A stretch of DNA of 64,000 nt from Phascolarctos cinereus (lineage: Eukaryota > Chordata > Mammalia > Diprotodontia > Phascolarctidae). The position numbers and the translations under genes were made by a program. Each line of letters starts with the position of its first letter. Positions within the stretch are counted from its first letter, which is position 1. The notes under the pieces were generated by a model. That model saw nothing but the letters and a program-made list of their open reading frames with translations. It searched no databases and had not been told where the DNA came from. The stretch is from assembly GCF_002099425.1 (NCBI RefSeq), contig NW_018343964.1:15737501-15801500 (forward strand). Reading direction: 5' to 3'. This document shows positions 54,515 through 64,000 of this stretch, piece by piece.

Positions 54515-54635
54515 CCCACCCCAGGAATGAAGGCACTTTTCTTTAGTGTTTACTTGATGCAAGGTATTGTACTAAGAGCTGGAGATAAAAACATAAAAGC
54601 AAGACTGCCCCTGACCTCAAAGAGTTTACATTAAA
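54515..54635 (-). repeat. L2 LINE 3' end
   Basis: gtttacttgatgcaaggtat, tgtactaagagctggagata, cctgacctcaaagagtttac. Confidence 0.85.
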
Positions 54636-54639
54636 AAAA

Positions 54640-55105
54640 ATTGGTGCAGCTTGTTTTTTTACATCACAAGCATTATATATTACATTTATAGATTACCCCC
54701 CACTTGGTGAGAGGTCTTTTGTAACAAAGTAAAACAATTAAGTAAAATGAGTAGTACTGATCTCATCTGAAAGTGCATGCAACATTTCACATTTGTAGCC
54801 CCCCTCCTCACTTTTCTATTTAAAAAAAAATCAACATAAATCCATTTTCTTCCCCTCCCACCCTCTCTTAATGGCACTGAGAAAGGAGCCCAATAAAAAT
54901 CTTATGACAAAAATATATAGCTAAATTACACAAATTCCTTTAATGACCAAATATAAAAATTTATGTGTCTCGTCCTGTGCCCTAATTCTGGCAGGATTCT
55001 GAAATAGAGAGCATGTTTCACCATGGGTCCTTTGAAATCCTTAATGATCATTGAACTGATCCATAGTTCTTACAGCTTTCAAAGTTTGTGTTTGTTTTTC
55101 CATGT
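54640..55105 (-). repeat. L1 LINE 3' UTR region
   Basis: tgtaacaaagtaaaacaatt, atctgaaagtgcatgcaaca, aaaatcttatgacaaaaata, caccatgggtcctttgaaat, tgatcattgaactgatccat. It corresponds to the 3' UTR of the 50325 L1. Confidence 0.7.
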
Positions 55106-55109
55106 TGAT

Positions 55110-56310
55110 GTTATTCTAATAAATGTACACAGCAAACAGCAGGTGAGTGGAGCCATGGGGAGTCAACTGATGTGCTATTTCTAGAATCAGTAGTAGTGTT
55201 GATTTGATTATAGTTCACAGATCAAGAGGTAGGAAGTGATGGCATGGAGGATACATGCATGGTGGAAGATGGCTGCTTAGAAGATTGGGCCTCCTGAGCA
55301 GGACCTCATGCATACTTCCTCCTGAAATCATCCAGTGAGGAGAGAATGTGCTGGATATTAGGGCAGTCAATAGTATTTAATGATGCAAAGTAGCTTTCAT
55401 GATCAAAGCCAGTATGTAACTAATTCACTCCTGTTCTCTTGTCCACGAGGGCAAGGATAGAGATTGAGTAGATTCAAGAGGGGTACAGTGATGAGAAGGG
55501 AGAGGATATCAACATGGTCATATTCAGAAAACTCCCTATCTGCACGGGATAGTCTTCATGAGTTGCTGTGGCCAAAAAATTCATTACCTTATTGAAAAAC
55601 TGCTTATGGGTCTCTATAAATTTAGCTGGTCCTCAGATAACAGCTATCTAATCCATTACTGAATACACGCTTGAAGTTTCGCCAGTTTAGTACAACGTTG
55701 GGGGTGGGGAGGGGATAAGCATTTATATAGTACTTACTACATACCAGGCACTGAACTAGGTTGTTTCACAAATATCATCTCATTGAACCTCACAACAAAC
55801 TCTGAGGGGTAGGTGCTGTTATTATCTACATTTTATAGATGAGGAAAACTAAGGCAGATAGAGAGAAAGTGGTTTTCTCAGGGTCAGACTGCTAAGAAGT
55901 GCTTGTATGTGATGAAATCATATGTGATAAGTGCATAAAGATTGCTGCAAAGTACTCTATGAGGTCCAAAGTAGGAAACATCTTTACTGATCATGGGTAT
56001 CAAAGGCAACCTCTTTGATAAGCTGGCATTTCGGATGAGCTTGAAAGGATGGACACAACATGCATTACCTATGTCCCCATGCCTCACTTCCTGTCTCTGG
56101 GGATTTCTTATTTGAAGGTTCAGCCTCTTTTTTGGCAAGCAACCATCTGCATCCTCATCTTTCTCACTAAAAAGCATATATAATATAGCCATCTGTGAAT
56201 GGCCCTTTGCCAGGTACCACACTGAATGATTAAGACAGATTATTCCCTGCTTCCTTGGAGCATAAAACTTCAGGCCTGATGCAGACCCAGTTTCACATGC
56301 TCTCAAGCTC
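55110..56310 (-). pseudogene. Possible decayed retrocopy or exon remnant, identity unknown
   Basis: Minus-strand frames read like protein in two blocks around an inserted SINE. Upstream: HGDIGNACCVHPFKL and SYFGPHRVLCSNLYALIT (in a 140-codon open frame). Downstream: AKFIETHKQFFNKVMNFLA, then LHTGFDHESYFASLNT and CPNIQHILSSLDDFRRKY, with stops and at least one frame change. I do not recognise the protein. It may be chance or a dead retrocopy. Low confidence. Confidence 0.25.
55712..55905 (-). repeat. MIR-like SINE
   Basis: gataagcatttatatagtac, aggcactgaactaggttgtt, cattttatagatgaggaaaa, ttctcagggtcagactgcta. Confidence 0.88.
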
Positions 56311-56639
56311 CACCATTCACCAAATTCCAGTTCTTTTTATCCACTGTTGTTGCCCTCCCTGTCAGCTCTCTCTCTTTCTCTGTGTAGACTACTGGGACTC
56401 AGAACTCTGCTGATCAGATATTTATATTAGATAGAGCACTGTCATCATAGTCCTCAAAGTACTGACATTACTCCGTGGGGCCTGGCGCCTCCTACCTAAT
56501 CATTCTGCCTGCTTATATATAGGCAGGTAGTGTTAGCCTCTGGAATATTGCTCTCATCTTCACTCTATACTTAGGGGTTTACAAATCACCATTGTCATTT
56601 TCTTTCACACATGAACATCACCTTACAGTCTTCTTTCAT
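56311..56639. other. Unassigned DNA
   Basis: A short perfect palindrome-like ctgcctgcttatatataggcaggtag lies near 56505. No family recognised. Confidence 0.45.
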
Positions 56640-56880
56640 ACACATACTATCTTACCTTCTGCAAAAAGCTTTTCCCCATCCTCCTTAATGCTAGTACCTT
56701 ACCTCTGACATGATCTCCAATTTATCTTGTATATATCTAATTTCTACACTGTTGTTTGCATGTTGTCTCTCCCATGAGCTCCTTGAGACCATGGACTATT
56801 TTTTGCCTTTCTTTGTATTCTCACACTTATCACAGGGCCTGGAATGTAGTAGGCACTTAAATGCTTGTTGACATGCACAC
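56640..56880 (+). repeat. L2 LINE 3' end, well preserved
   Basis: ccccatcctccttaatgcta, tccaatttatcttgtatata, ttgtttgcatgttgtctctc, tgagctccttgagaccatgg, gggcctggaatgtagtaggc, ending atgcttgttgacatg. Confidence 0.95.
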
Positions 56881-57639
56881 ATTGATTCATAAACTGTTAA
56901 CTATTTGATGACTCAAGGTTCTGCTATTTACACACACTTGTGTTTACTGATAGTTCCAGCATATTCTCTCTCAAACACCAAAAGCCAGCCTCAAATTTGG
57001 TCTACTGTGTTGAATACCAGCATCAGGAGAATGTCCTGAAGTTCTCTGATAGCCTAGGGATAGTAACCAGTCACTACAAGCAGCTACAAGTCCATTTTGA
57101 CTCTATCACCTCACCGCACTGCTCCCAGTTCTGAGGACTGGCATCCCGTTGGTCAATCCTCTGTTAAAAAGTCTTTATAACTCCTGTTTAACTTCCTTAT
57201 ATAGCTTCTTTTCTCACAAAGCTATTGGAAGTTGAGGTGGTGGTAGGAAGGAATAGTGGCTCTACCAAAGAAACTTTACAAAAGTCATGTGGAACTTAGA
57301 CTTTGAAATTTTTCACAATCCAAGGATCTTTTCTTTCTCTTATACAAAGGAAAAGGAGGGGGGAAATAGGGAATAAAACCCACTAGATAGAGCTGCTTTA
57401 AGGTGTTACCCTCTAACTCAATTCCCTGTTCCAAATTCCTGCCTTTGTGATGCGTCTGTGGCTGGTAATAATATTTGGGCTTTGTGCTTTTCTACAGTCA
57501 ATCATAAAAAATTTAAAAAAAGGATTTAACTTAGTAGTTGAATATAGCCTCAAAGAGTCTCCTCCAGGAATGTGTGTCCAATGGATAAGATTATACAATG
57601 TTCTTTGGAGATGCAGGCATAGTGGTAACTTTATTTAAC
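56881..57639. other. Unassigned DNA
   Basis: Frames of about 60 codons on both strands without domains. No repeat recognised. Confidence 0.5.
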
Positions 57640-58130
57640 CATCCTGTGATTGTCGAAATCACAAGGGAGTTATAAAACAAGGAGATGTTTGATCACCAAG
57701 GGAGTTCACCGTTGTTATGGAAAACATCTGGCACAGAGCCGAAAAGGAAAAGAGATTCCCCATAGATAGTGAGAAGCTTCAAATGATCCTGTTTGCAGAT
57801 ATCATTTTGCTGATTGTATCAAGCCCCAGAGGACCACAAGGCTTCCTCAATGAGATAGATAACCATTTAAAGGGGATAGGACTAACAATTCACATAGGAA
57901 AAACCAGATGGATGAAGGAGGCTAATTGTTCAGATTATAACCTACATTTCAGTGAGCAAACCATTGAGTTAGTCCATAAGCATGTATAGTTTTGATCATG
58001 GACGGTTATTGTGGATAGATGTTTGGGTCCAAAATTTAATGGAAAGAAGATATTGGGCTATGTGGTATTTGGGAAATTTCAATGATCTCATCTTGTTTCT
58101 TTACATAAACCCTCAACTTTTTAGCACCAT
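57640..58130 (+). repeat. RTE (BovB-like) LINE, reverse-transcriptase fragment
   Basis: A frame from 57717 gives MENIWHRAEKEKRFPIDSEK, then LQMILFADIILLIVSSPRGP and IGKTRWMKEANCSDYN, IELVHKHV. The catalytic box FADI stands where RTE elements have FADD, and LxxIGLxIxIxKTxWM is the RTE-type motif after it. Upstream, gttataaaacaaggagatgt resembles the KQGD motif that precedes it. Stops and the FADI change show it is dead. It represents the LINE class that probably moved the RTE-tail SINEs. Confidence 0.88.
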
Positions 58131-58317
58131 CTTCTAGTGATGTTACGCGACTGTCTTATGGAAGACCATGAATTCCAAAGAATCAAAATTTTACGTGATC
58201 TAAAGGGCAATAGAGAGATGCAGAATGGGCACTCAATAGTGGTTTGGGCCAGGAAGCAGTATTAAGAAATGCATGAGGGAGCATGAGTTGTGTCACCTGT
58301 TCAACTGTGAGTGAATA
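58131..58317. other. Unassigned spacer, possibly RTE remainder
   Basis: The RTE fragment fades into sequence I cannot align (aaagggcaatagagagatgc). Confidence 0.4.
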
Positions 58318-58425
58318 GGGCCTATTTTTGCCTTTCTTTGTATCATTAGCACTTAGCACAATTCCTGGCATATAGTAGGTGTGTAATAAATGCTTATTAC
58401 TTTGATTTGATTTGATACAAGCTCT
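58318..58425 (+). repeat. L2 LINE 3' end with (TTTGA)n terminus
   Basis: tttttgcctttctttgtatc, gcacttagcacaattcctgg, catatagtaggtgtgtaata, ending ctttgatttgatttgata. Confidence 0.93.
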
Positions 58426-59509
58426 ATTAGGTTCTGCCTACTTGGAAGGGCTTTTACTATGGGGTTGGGGACAGACTATATTATGAGACTGTTATCTGAG
58501 GTCCAGCCTAGCTAAGTTCAGAGAAGATTATCACTAGTTTGGCTGTAGGATAAAAATTTTCCTTGTCACAGCAACCCTTAGATATCATCTACTAAGATCT
58601 GTATCAGTGGAAGGTATAACCAGATCAGCAAAATCACAAATTCTTGAAACATAAAGAAATCTGCCCCAAGAGGCTACAGTATCCAACCTGAGGTAAAGTT
58701 GTATTCTAAGAACATTTCTAGACTGCAAACCCTGAGGTCTCGCTCTTCAATTTCCTTACTAACTGGGGTTAAAAACAAAAATACAAATCTCCTTACTGCT
58801 TCTTGACCTGATCCTATTCTCTCTTCCCCCCAGCCCCTGCCCCTGGGTGTACACAGATATTATCCCCCCCCAAAAAGCATTATAATAATTATAGGCCCAA
58901 TTTCTAGATCCTTACATTTTGGATGTGACATCTTAGAATAGGATTTTGGTAAGGAAAACAAAAACTTCTTCATATGTCATACCAGCTCTGAAGAGTCTGG
59001 AAATTTCCACTGGAATCTGGAGGACAGATCCTTATGGGATGGGCCCTGGGAGTAACATTCTGGCTAGGGCCTGGGAGTTGACTCCATCAGGAAGTGGTGG
59101 GAATATTGGTTTAGCTTTGGACTGAAGAAGAAATTGAAACTGATGTGTGAACAGCTGGGTTGAGATTTCATCCTTGAAAATTCTTCTACCATTACTACCC
59201 TTTTCCAACCATGAATGTGTCCATTGAGGCTGATTAGTGGTGGGATAGAGCTGGGAAATAGAGATAATGGGATAAAGAATGCCAGTTCATCATTCGGTCA
59301 TTCAGGGTATGTATTCCATAAATTCTGAAATAATTGGTTTATATTTAGCCAATTCATGGAAAAAGAGTTATTGTATAAATGAAACAAGGTATATTGTATA
59401 AAGGAAATAATTCACTAAAATTTTCATTTTTTAGTCAGTTTTTGAAGTGTTCTGGAGACATAGCCTTAGTCAATAATATCTGATTTCTCACTGTATAATG
59501 AGAATAGAA
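58426..59509. other. Unassigned DNA
   Basis: About 1.1 kb with no recognised repeat, except that 58560-58650 (ctactaagatctgtatcagt, aaaatcacaaattc) could be a worn fourth-type SINE tail. Confidence 0.45.
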
Positions 59510-59600
59510 GAATAGAAATTTTTCTGCTCTCAGGGAGTTATTTTCTAGTTGAAGAGACAACACATATATACACACACATGAAAATGATGCAAGAACATCT
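59510..59600 (-). repeat. L2 LINE 3' end fragment
   Basis: tctgctctcagggagttatt, ctagttgaagagacaacaca, then CA/TA units. Confidence 0.7.
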
Positions 59601-59628
59601 ATAAATCTATTTTAAAATAAATGGAAAT

Positions 59629-59929
59629 TCATACATACACCTTAGCTTTTGCTTTCATTGGATGGTGATGGCGCACTGGTCTTTTCCATTCTTCTTTAAT
59701 TCTGTGTTTTCCTTCAGTCCAGATCATGCCATCATAATCAGCTCTCCAACCTAGACCAGCTCCACAGTATGTGGAATGTTGAATGGAATTAGTCTCCTGC
59801 AATATAGGCATTGTATATATGCTTACATACCCCAGCACCATAAACTCCCTAGGAACACCCAGCAAGAACAGAGGAATGTGCTTGGCTGCCGGCTCTCTAT
59901 CTACATCAATGATTGTTCTTGACAAGCTT
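59629..59929 (-). CDS. Candidate terminal exon or retrocopy, protein not recognised
   Basis: On the minus strand a polypyrimidine stretch (tattgtttgtcccctag) forms a good splice acceptor. An open frame follows for about 100 codons to TGA at 59629. The protein runs RSLSRTIIDVDREPAAKHIP, LFLLGVPREFMVLGYVSIYT, IQHSTYCGAGLGWRADYDGM, IWTEGKHRIKEEWKRPVRHH and ends KAKAKVYV. The mix of residues (many W, Y, G, R, H and few repeats) looks like real protein rather than translated noise. No repeat family covers it. I do not recognise the family. There is no clear polyadenylation signal just downstream and no other exon is identified here. It may be the last exon of a minus-strand gene, a decayed retrocopy or chance. 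Confidence 0.35.
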
Positions 59930-59955
59930 CTAGGGGACAAACAATAATGAAACAT

Positions 59956-60849
59956 AAGACTGTTGTGACTCAGAGGTTATATACTTGGGGGGCTGTGGAG
60001 GGCATTGCTAGAATCACTTTGGGGGTACTGCCTTACAATTTGTCTCTAGCCCAGGGTCTCCATGTAAGCCCCACTCGTTGGGTCACTGGAACTTTACAAT
60101 CCCTGGTTTACATTTTGTCCCCCATCTGCAAATGATTTCTGGAAATTCCAACTCCAGTGGTGAGATCTGAGCTCAGTTTTGACATTATGTCAACAGACTG
60201 CAGCAGTCAGAAGTGAAACTGAGAAAAGGTTTTCTTTGAGAAATGAGAAAGAGGGAAGAAGTGTGGGCCCTTTGCCCGTTGAAATAAAAAAAAAAATCCT
60301 CTAGTGAAGTTTTATAGATTTATGCAGTAAGCCAAAGGTAATTCTCCTATCAACTAAAATTGAAGGAAAAAAAAAGAATAAATCCATCAAACTTTGTAAA
60401 AAAAATTTGAAAAGTGACTAAAACAGCACTAATCAAAACATTTTGTGTTTCATCTGTGAGAAACATTTTCAATCCCTTGGTAAAATGCATTTTTGAATCC
60501 ACACAGTCTCTTGGGACAGAGGGGGTCACATTTTACAGACTGCTTAGATGCAACCCAGACTGTGTTTCCATGATGCCCAACATCCAGATGTTTGCAAATA
60601 TCCAGATGATGGGTGTTGCCCCAGACAAAACACATCTGCATGGTAGGCTGGATTTTTTTTTCTATTTTTCATTCAGTCAGGTGTTTTGTCATGTTATGTC
60701 ATGTGGACACAAGCTTGGTAAATTGAATGATGATTTACTCCCAGGCACTAGAGGGAGTCAAGAGCACAGCTAAGGATAAGCTCCTATACATCCTGATTCT
60801 CTACTGGGACAGGGCCAAAGAGAAAGTGGATGGAAAGACACAGTGTATA
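59956..60849. other. Unassigned DNA
   Basis: A 119-codon plus frame at 60414-60773 has no recognisable domain. Contains A-runs at 60287 and 60366. No repeat recognised. Confidence 0.45.
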
Positions 60850-61065
60850 GAGAACTAGGGTGATGCAGATAAAGGGGGAGACTTAGAGTTGGGAAGACCT
60901 GAGTTAAAGTCCTGCATTTGGCCCATTCTTAACGGGCCAATCACTTAACCTCTCCCAGCCCCAGGCAAGTCTCTAAGCCTATAAGGTGCTGAGTTGTTGC
61001 TAGTAGAGAAAGTATCATACCAGGGGTTTCCCACACTGATAAAATCACAGGTCTAGATTACAAAA
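60850..61065 (+). repeat. tRNA-headed SINE, fourth tail type
   Basis: agttgggaagacctgagtta, gggccaatcacttaacctct, caagtctctaagcctataag, gtagagaaagtatcatacca, aaaatcacaggtctagatta. Confidence 0.82.
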
Positions 61066-61209
61066 AATAAGTACACTCTTCAAAAAACCTGTTTACTTCA
61101 GCTCTCAAGAATTTGAAGAGCCCAAAATAGGGATCAACCATAACCATTCTCATCTGTAATCAAAAACCTTCCCTAACCCCGTTTGGCTAATTCCACTTCC
61201 CATCAGTGC

Positions 61210-61325
61210 ATCTCTAAAATATGATGAATAATGATGCTTGTATTACTTACCTTAGAGGACTGTTCTGATGAATATGCTTTTTAAGCCTTAAAGTGCTATA
61301 GAAATGGGGCCTCTCATTACTACGT
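61210..61325 (+). repeat. MIR-like SINE tail
   Basis: taatgatgcttgtattactt, gaggactgttctgatgaata, ttaaagtgctatagaaatgg. Confidence 0.8.
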
Positions 61326-61499
61326 ACAATGTACAAAGCCTTCGCCGCTTAGATAGCATGAATAGTAATAGACAATGATTGTGGCATTTTGTAATTTCCT
61401 TTTCTTTTGTAAGAAGAAAGGGGGAACCTCAAGTGCTTTTGAGGGGAGGTGATAAAATTCCGTCCTATGAAAGGTAAATTAAATCAGAATGTGTCCTAG

Positions 61500-61668
61500 G
61501 CTCATAGATTCAGAGCTATTAAATCCCTTCCTTTTTACAGATGAAGAAACTGAGGACCAGGGATGTTGAGTGGACTACCCAGGGTTACGAATGTAGTAAT
61601 TATAAAAGAAAGGATTTGAACCTGGGTTCTCTGTCACTAGAGCCAGTGTTCTTTCCAGAACTCTGGGG
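61500..61668 (-). repeat. MIR3-like SINE
   Basis: gctcatagattcagagctat, ttacagatgaagaaactgag, ctacccagggttacgaatgt, ggatttgaacctgggttctc. Confidence 0.9.
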
Positions 61669-62206
61669 TCCTGTAAAAATAGGGCTATTGGGTTGAAGTA
61701 CAGCTGATATGTAATTTTTGGTTCTTGTCAAAAGGATGAAGATTTCCAGAAACTTGGTTCCCATTTGATTTGGGGGCCTCCTATTCTTTCTGTTCAAGCT
61801 GTTGACCACATGCTTAGCTGGTAAGACTTCAAGGCCTGAGCTTGCTCCTGGTGCATATAATTGGGAGGGTGAGGGTCATAACTGGTTCCTGATTCTTGAA
61901 TGTCTCCTGAAAGTCTTGGTTCAATACCTTCTTCATACAGAACAAATAAGGATGCTAGCTTTGTGTTTGATACATCACATCAGCTTTTCTGGAAATTTGA
62001 ATGGGAATTTCCTGGGCAGTTTGCATGTGAGAGGGAAAGATCCTTATCAGGGATTTGCAGCCCAAATATCTCTCTTCCTTCCTTCTAAAATGTGCTCAAT
62101 CAAAATCTTGGGCAGAAGTCAAAAGTCCAATAAAGTAGCCAAGAAAAAGGATGCCATCAGGCTACATAGAAAAGTGTAAGATCCAGAAATAAGGAGGGAA
62201 TAGTGG
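61669..62206. other. Unassigned DNA
   Basis: Two overlapping plus frames (125 and 62 codons) at 61802-62179 share the region. Neither has a recognisable domain. Confidence 0.45.
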
Positions 62207-62466
62207 AGGGAAAGAACATTTATTAAGTACCCACTATATATCAGGCACTGTGCTAAATGCTTTTATAAATATGTCATTTGATCATCTCAATAACCCTGGG
62301 AGGTAAATGTCATTATTGTTCCCATTTTGCATTTGAGGAAACAGACAGACAGAGGGTCAATGACTTACCCTGGATCACACAGATAGTAAGTAAGTAAATC
62401 AGATTTGAACTGAAGTCTTACTGATTCTAGGCCCAGTGCTCTATCCATTGTGCCACCTAATTGCCT
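62207..62466 (-). repeat. MIR-like SINE with L2-type tail, full length
   Basis: ggaaagaacatttattaagt, tatcaggcactgtgctaaat, tcccattttgcatttgagga, ggatcacacagatagtaagt, gtgctctatccattgtgcca. The L2-like terminal motif at its left end makes the SINE-LINE tail sharing easy to see. Confidence 0.95.
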
Positions 62467-62484
62467 AAAGTCCCTTTAATCTCT

Positions 62485-62700
62485 GCTCTGGTCAGATTCC
62501 ATTTGGAGTATTGTGTTCAGTTCATTTAAAGGATATTCATAAACTGGACCCAGCAGTGAGAGAAGAATCGAATTCAGTTTATAAAACCTGTGGACTTTCA
62601 TTTTCAGATTATGCCATATGAGATCAGTCAAAGGAACTGGGGATGGTTAGCCTAGAGTTTGAAACTTTATAAATGTTTGCCATGTTGAATTGAATTGGAA
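62485..62700 (-). repeat. CR1/L3 LINE fragment
   Basis: tctggtcagattccatttgg, agtattgtgttcagttcatt, atgccatatgagatcagtca, aaggaactggggatggttag. These are the antisense of the region at 31010-31400 and its 5' neighbour. Confidence 0.78.
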
Positions 62701-63429
62701 ACAAGACCTGAAAGGGAGCATATTATAGCATTTGAACAGGAACTACAAAAAGAAGGGCCAGTAAATAGTTCTACTTTGCTCTACCTAATCCTTGATAGCT
62801 CTGGAGGGCAAATTCTTTGTAATATCTTTAAAAAGTTTCATCGTAAGAAAGATAACAGAGGTCCCAGTTCCTCTGGTGAAGGGACATTTATGTCCTTGTA
62901 TAACTTGCTAAGGCTCTCAAGTAATAGAATATAATTGATATGATTTCAGTGACCCAGCACATAGTACTAACTTACCATCTGGTGGAGTAAAAGTATGGTT
63001 CCAGTTTGAAGCTGTTACATTTATTTCCATTTACTTGAGCTCAATTACATTTAAAAAATTGTTTTGCCTCCAATGTTAAAAATTGTTCATTTGTTTCTCC
63101 TTTACCTCTCCCCACCCTGTCCTTGAAGCTAGACCATGGATGACTGCTGCATAATAGGCAAATAAGCAGATGTGTAGTACAACAACACCACGTTTTTACA
63201 TATTATTTATGTTGCCAAAAGCTTTGAACTTAATAGGAAAAACTTGTAAATTATTTTTTGTTTGGCTCTATAAATGTATATTTTAATGTAGGAGATTGAC
63301 TTTGTTGCAGAGGAATGCATATGATCAATATTATTTTTATTTTTTAGTAAGAATCTGTGTTTAAGTGTCTGCAAAATAAAACAAAATTAAAAAAGAAGTG
63401 CTGTCTTCTTCAATCATTAAAGCTACATT
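62701..63429. other. Unassigned AT-rich DNA
   Basis: No repeat or gene recognised. T- and A-rich stretches around 63010-63080 and 63240-63420. Confidence 0.5.
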
Positions 63430-64000
63430 GTATGTTAAAAAAAAAGAAAACTTGAGCCAAGGTCATGGAGAGAAGTCTGGAACTTACCTGAGCTCTCTCC
63501 CAAACCCCTCCAAAGACCCTAAAAAAAATCCTGGAGTAACAGACCCCACAAAAGGATGGGGTGGAACAATTTTGCAGCCCAAGACAACTTAAAAGTTTGG
63601 CAGGAACGGTCTGTTACACCAGGGTGAGAGTAGAGCACAGTTTAGCGCAGGCCACTCCAGCACAGACTTGGCTCTAGCAAACCAGGAGCAGGCCTTGGGA
63701 ATGAATAAACCAGCAGTGGCAGTGGCTGCTTCTGGAGCTCTCAGACCACGGACAGTAAGGGGGTCAAACAATGGGTCAGAAGGAGATTACAGGGATCTCT
63801 TTGCTGGGGGCACTGGGGGCAGGGCTCTGTTGCTTTGCCTATACTCAGATCCAAGTTGCAGTCCTAGGTGGCAGTCTCAGGGCAAGGAGGAGCACTACCA
63901 CACCAGAGCCTATGGCTGTGGTAGAGCAGGAATACTCGTCACAGTTCCAGGGCAGAAAAGAGTGCTTGTGGTCACTCACAGACCAGAGCATAGGCCAGGT
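63430..64000 (+). mobile_element. L1 LINE 5' UTR (start of an L1 that leaves the window)
   Basis: GC-richer than its surroundings. It reads ggtcatggagagaagtctgg, cctccaaagaccctaaaaaa, cccacaaaaggatggggtgg, cagcccaagacaacttaaaa, ggagattacagggatctctt, ctcacagaccagagcatagg. This order resembles marsupial L1 5' UTRs as I remember them (catcccaaaaac-type opening, cagcccaggacagcct, then gc-rich part). ORF1 would lie beyond the right edge. An LTR or other long repeat is a possible alternative. Confidence 0.6.

Noticed and set aside
61802-62179. 125-codon plus frame
   Set aside because: Overlapping frame of similar quality, no domain, no supporting signals.
1-64000. A bacterial or phage-type system, or an exotic gene cluster
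   Set aside because: Composition, repeats and the lack of dense coding frames show vertebrate intergenic or intronic DNA. Nothing supports a novel multi-gene system here.

Overview
This is 64 kb of nuclear DNA from a mammal, almost certainly a marsupial. The evidence is the repeat set: tRNA-headed SINEs in several chimeric forms, abundant young-looking L2 LINEs with full 3' ends, marsupial-type L1 3' and 5' ends, an RTE (BovB-like) fragment, CR1/L3 relics and short hAT and mariner-like elements. A SINE ending in an A-rich tail (9347-9500) resembles the Australian-marsupial WSINE1 type, so an Australidelphian is my best guess, from memory of the consensus.

I find no intact protein-coding gene. 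Open frames above 100 codons are almost all translated microsatellites (TTCC, CCCTT, TTC, CCCCT tracts) or repeat antisense. The window therefore reads as intergenic or intronic DNA. Two real gene relics are clear: a processed TPT1 pseudogene (44304-45060, inserted in an L2) and a 3'-truncated 7SL RNA pseudogene (8422-8553). A minus-strand open frame with a good splice acceptor (59629-59929) is the best candidate for an unrecognised exon. A decayed coding-like stretch lies at 55110-56310 on the minus strand.

Layout: 1-12 kb holds L2, SINEs, two hAT MITEs, a solo LTR (6797-7445) and the 7SL relic. 12-30 kb is dense in SINEs and microsatellites, with an L1 3' end, two mariner-like hairpins and a weak LTR candidate. 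30-42 kb has nested L1-in-SINE, CR1/L3, opposed L2 fragments, four hAT MITE copies and long polypyrimidine tracts. 42-56 kb has a perfect 15-bp hairpin, the TPT1 pseudogene, a second LTR, L1s nested with SINEs and an L2 reverse-transcriptase region. 56-64 kb has an RTE reverse-transcriptase fragment, the exon candidate, and the 5' part of an L1 that runs off the right edge.

The mobile elements fit together. SINEs sharing one tRNA-like head carry tails resembling L1 (A-rich), RTE (gacatgactgaacaac) and L2/MIR ends, plus a fourth tail I cannot assign, and all three candidate partner LINEs are present here. Repeat boundaries are read by eye and are good to about 5-20 bases unless a target-site duplication is quoted.
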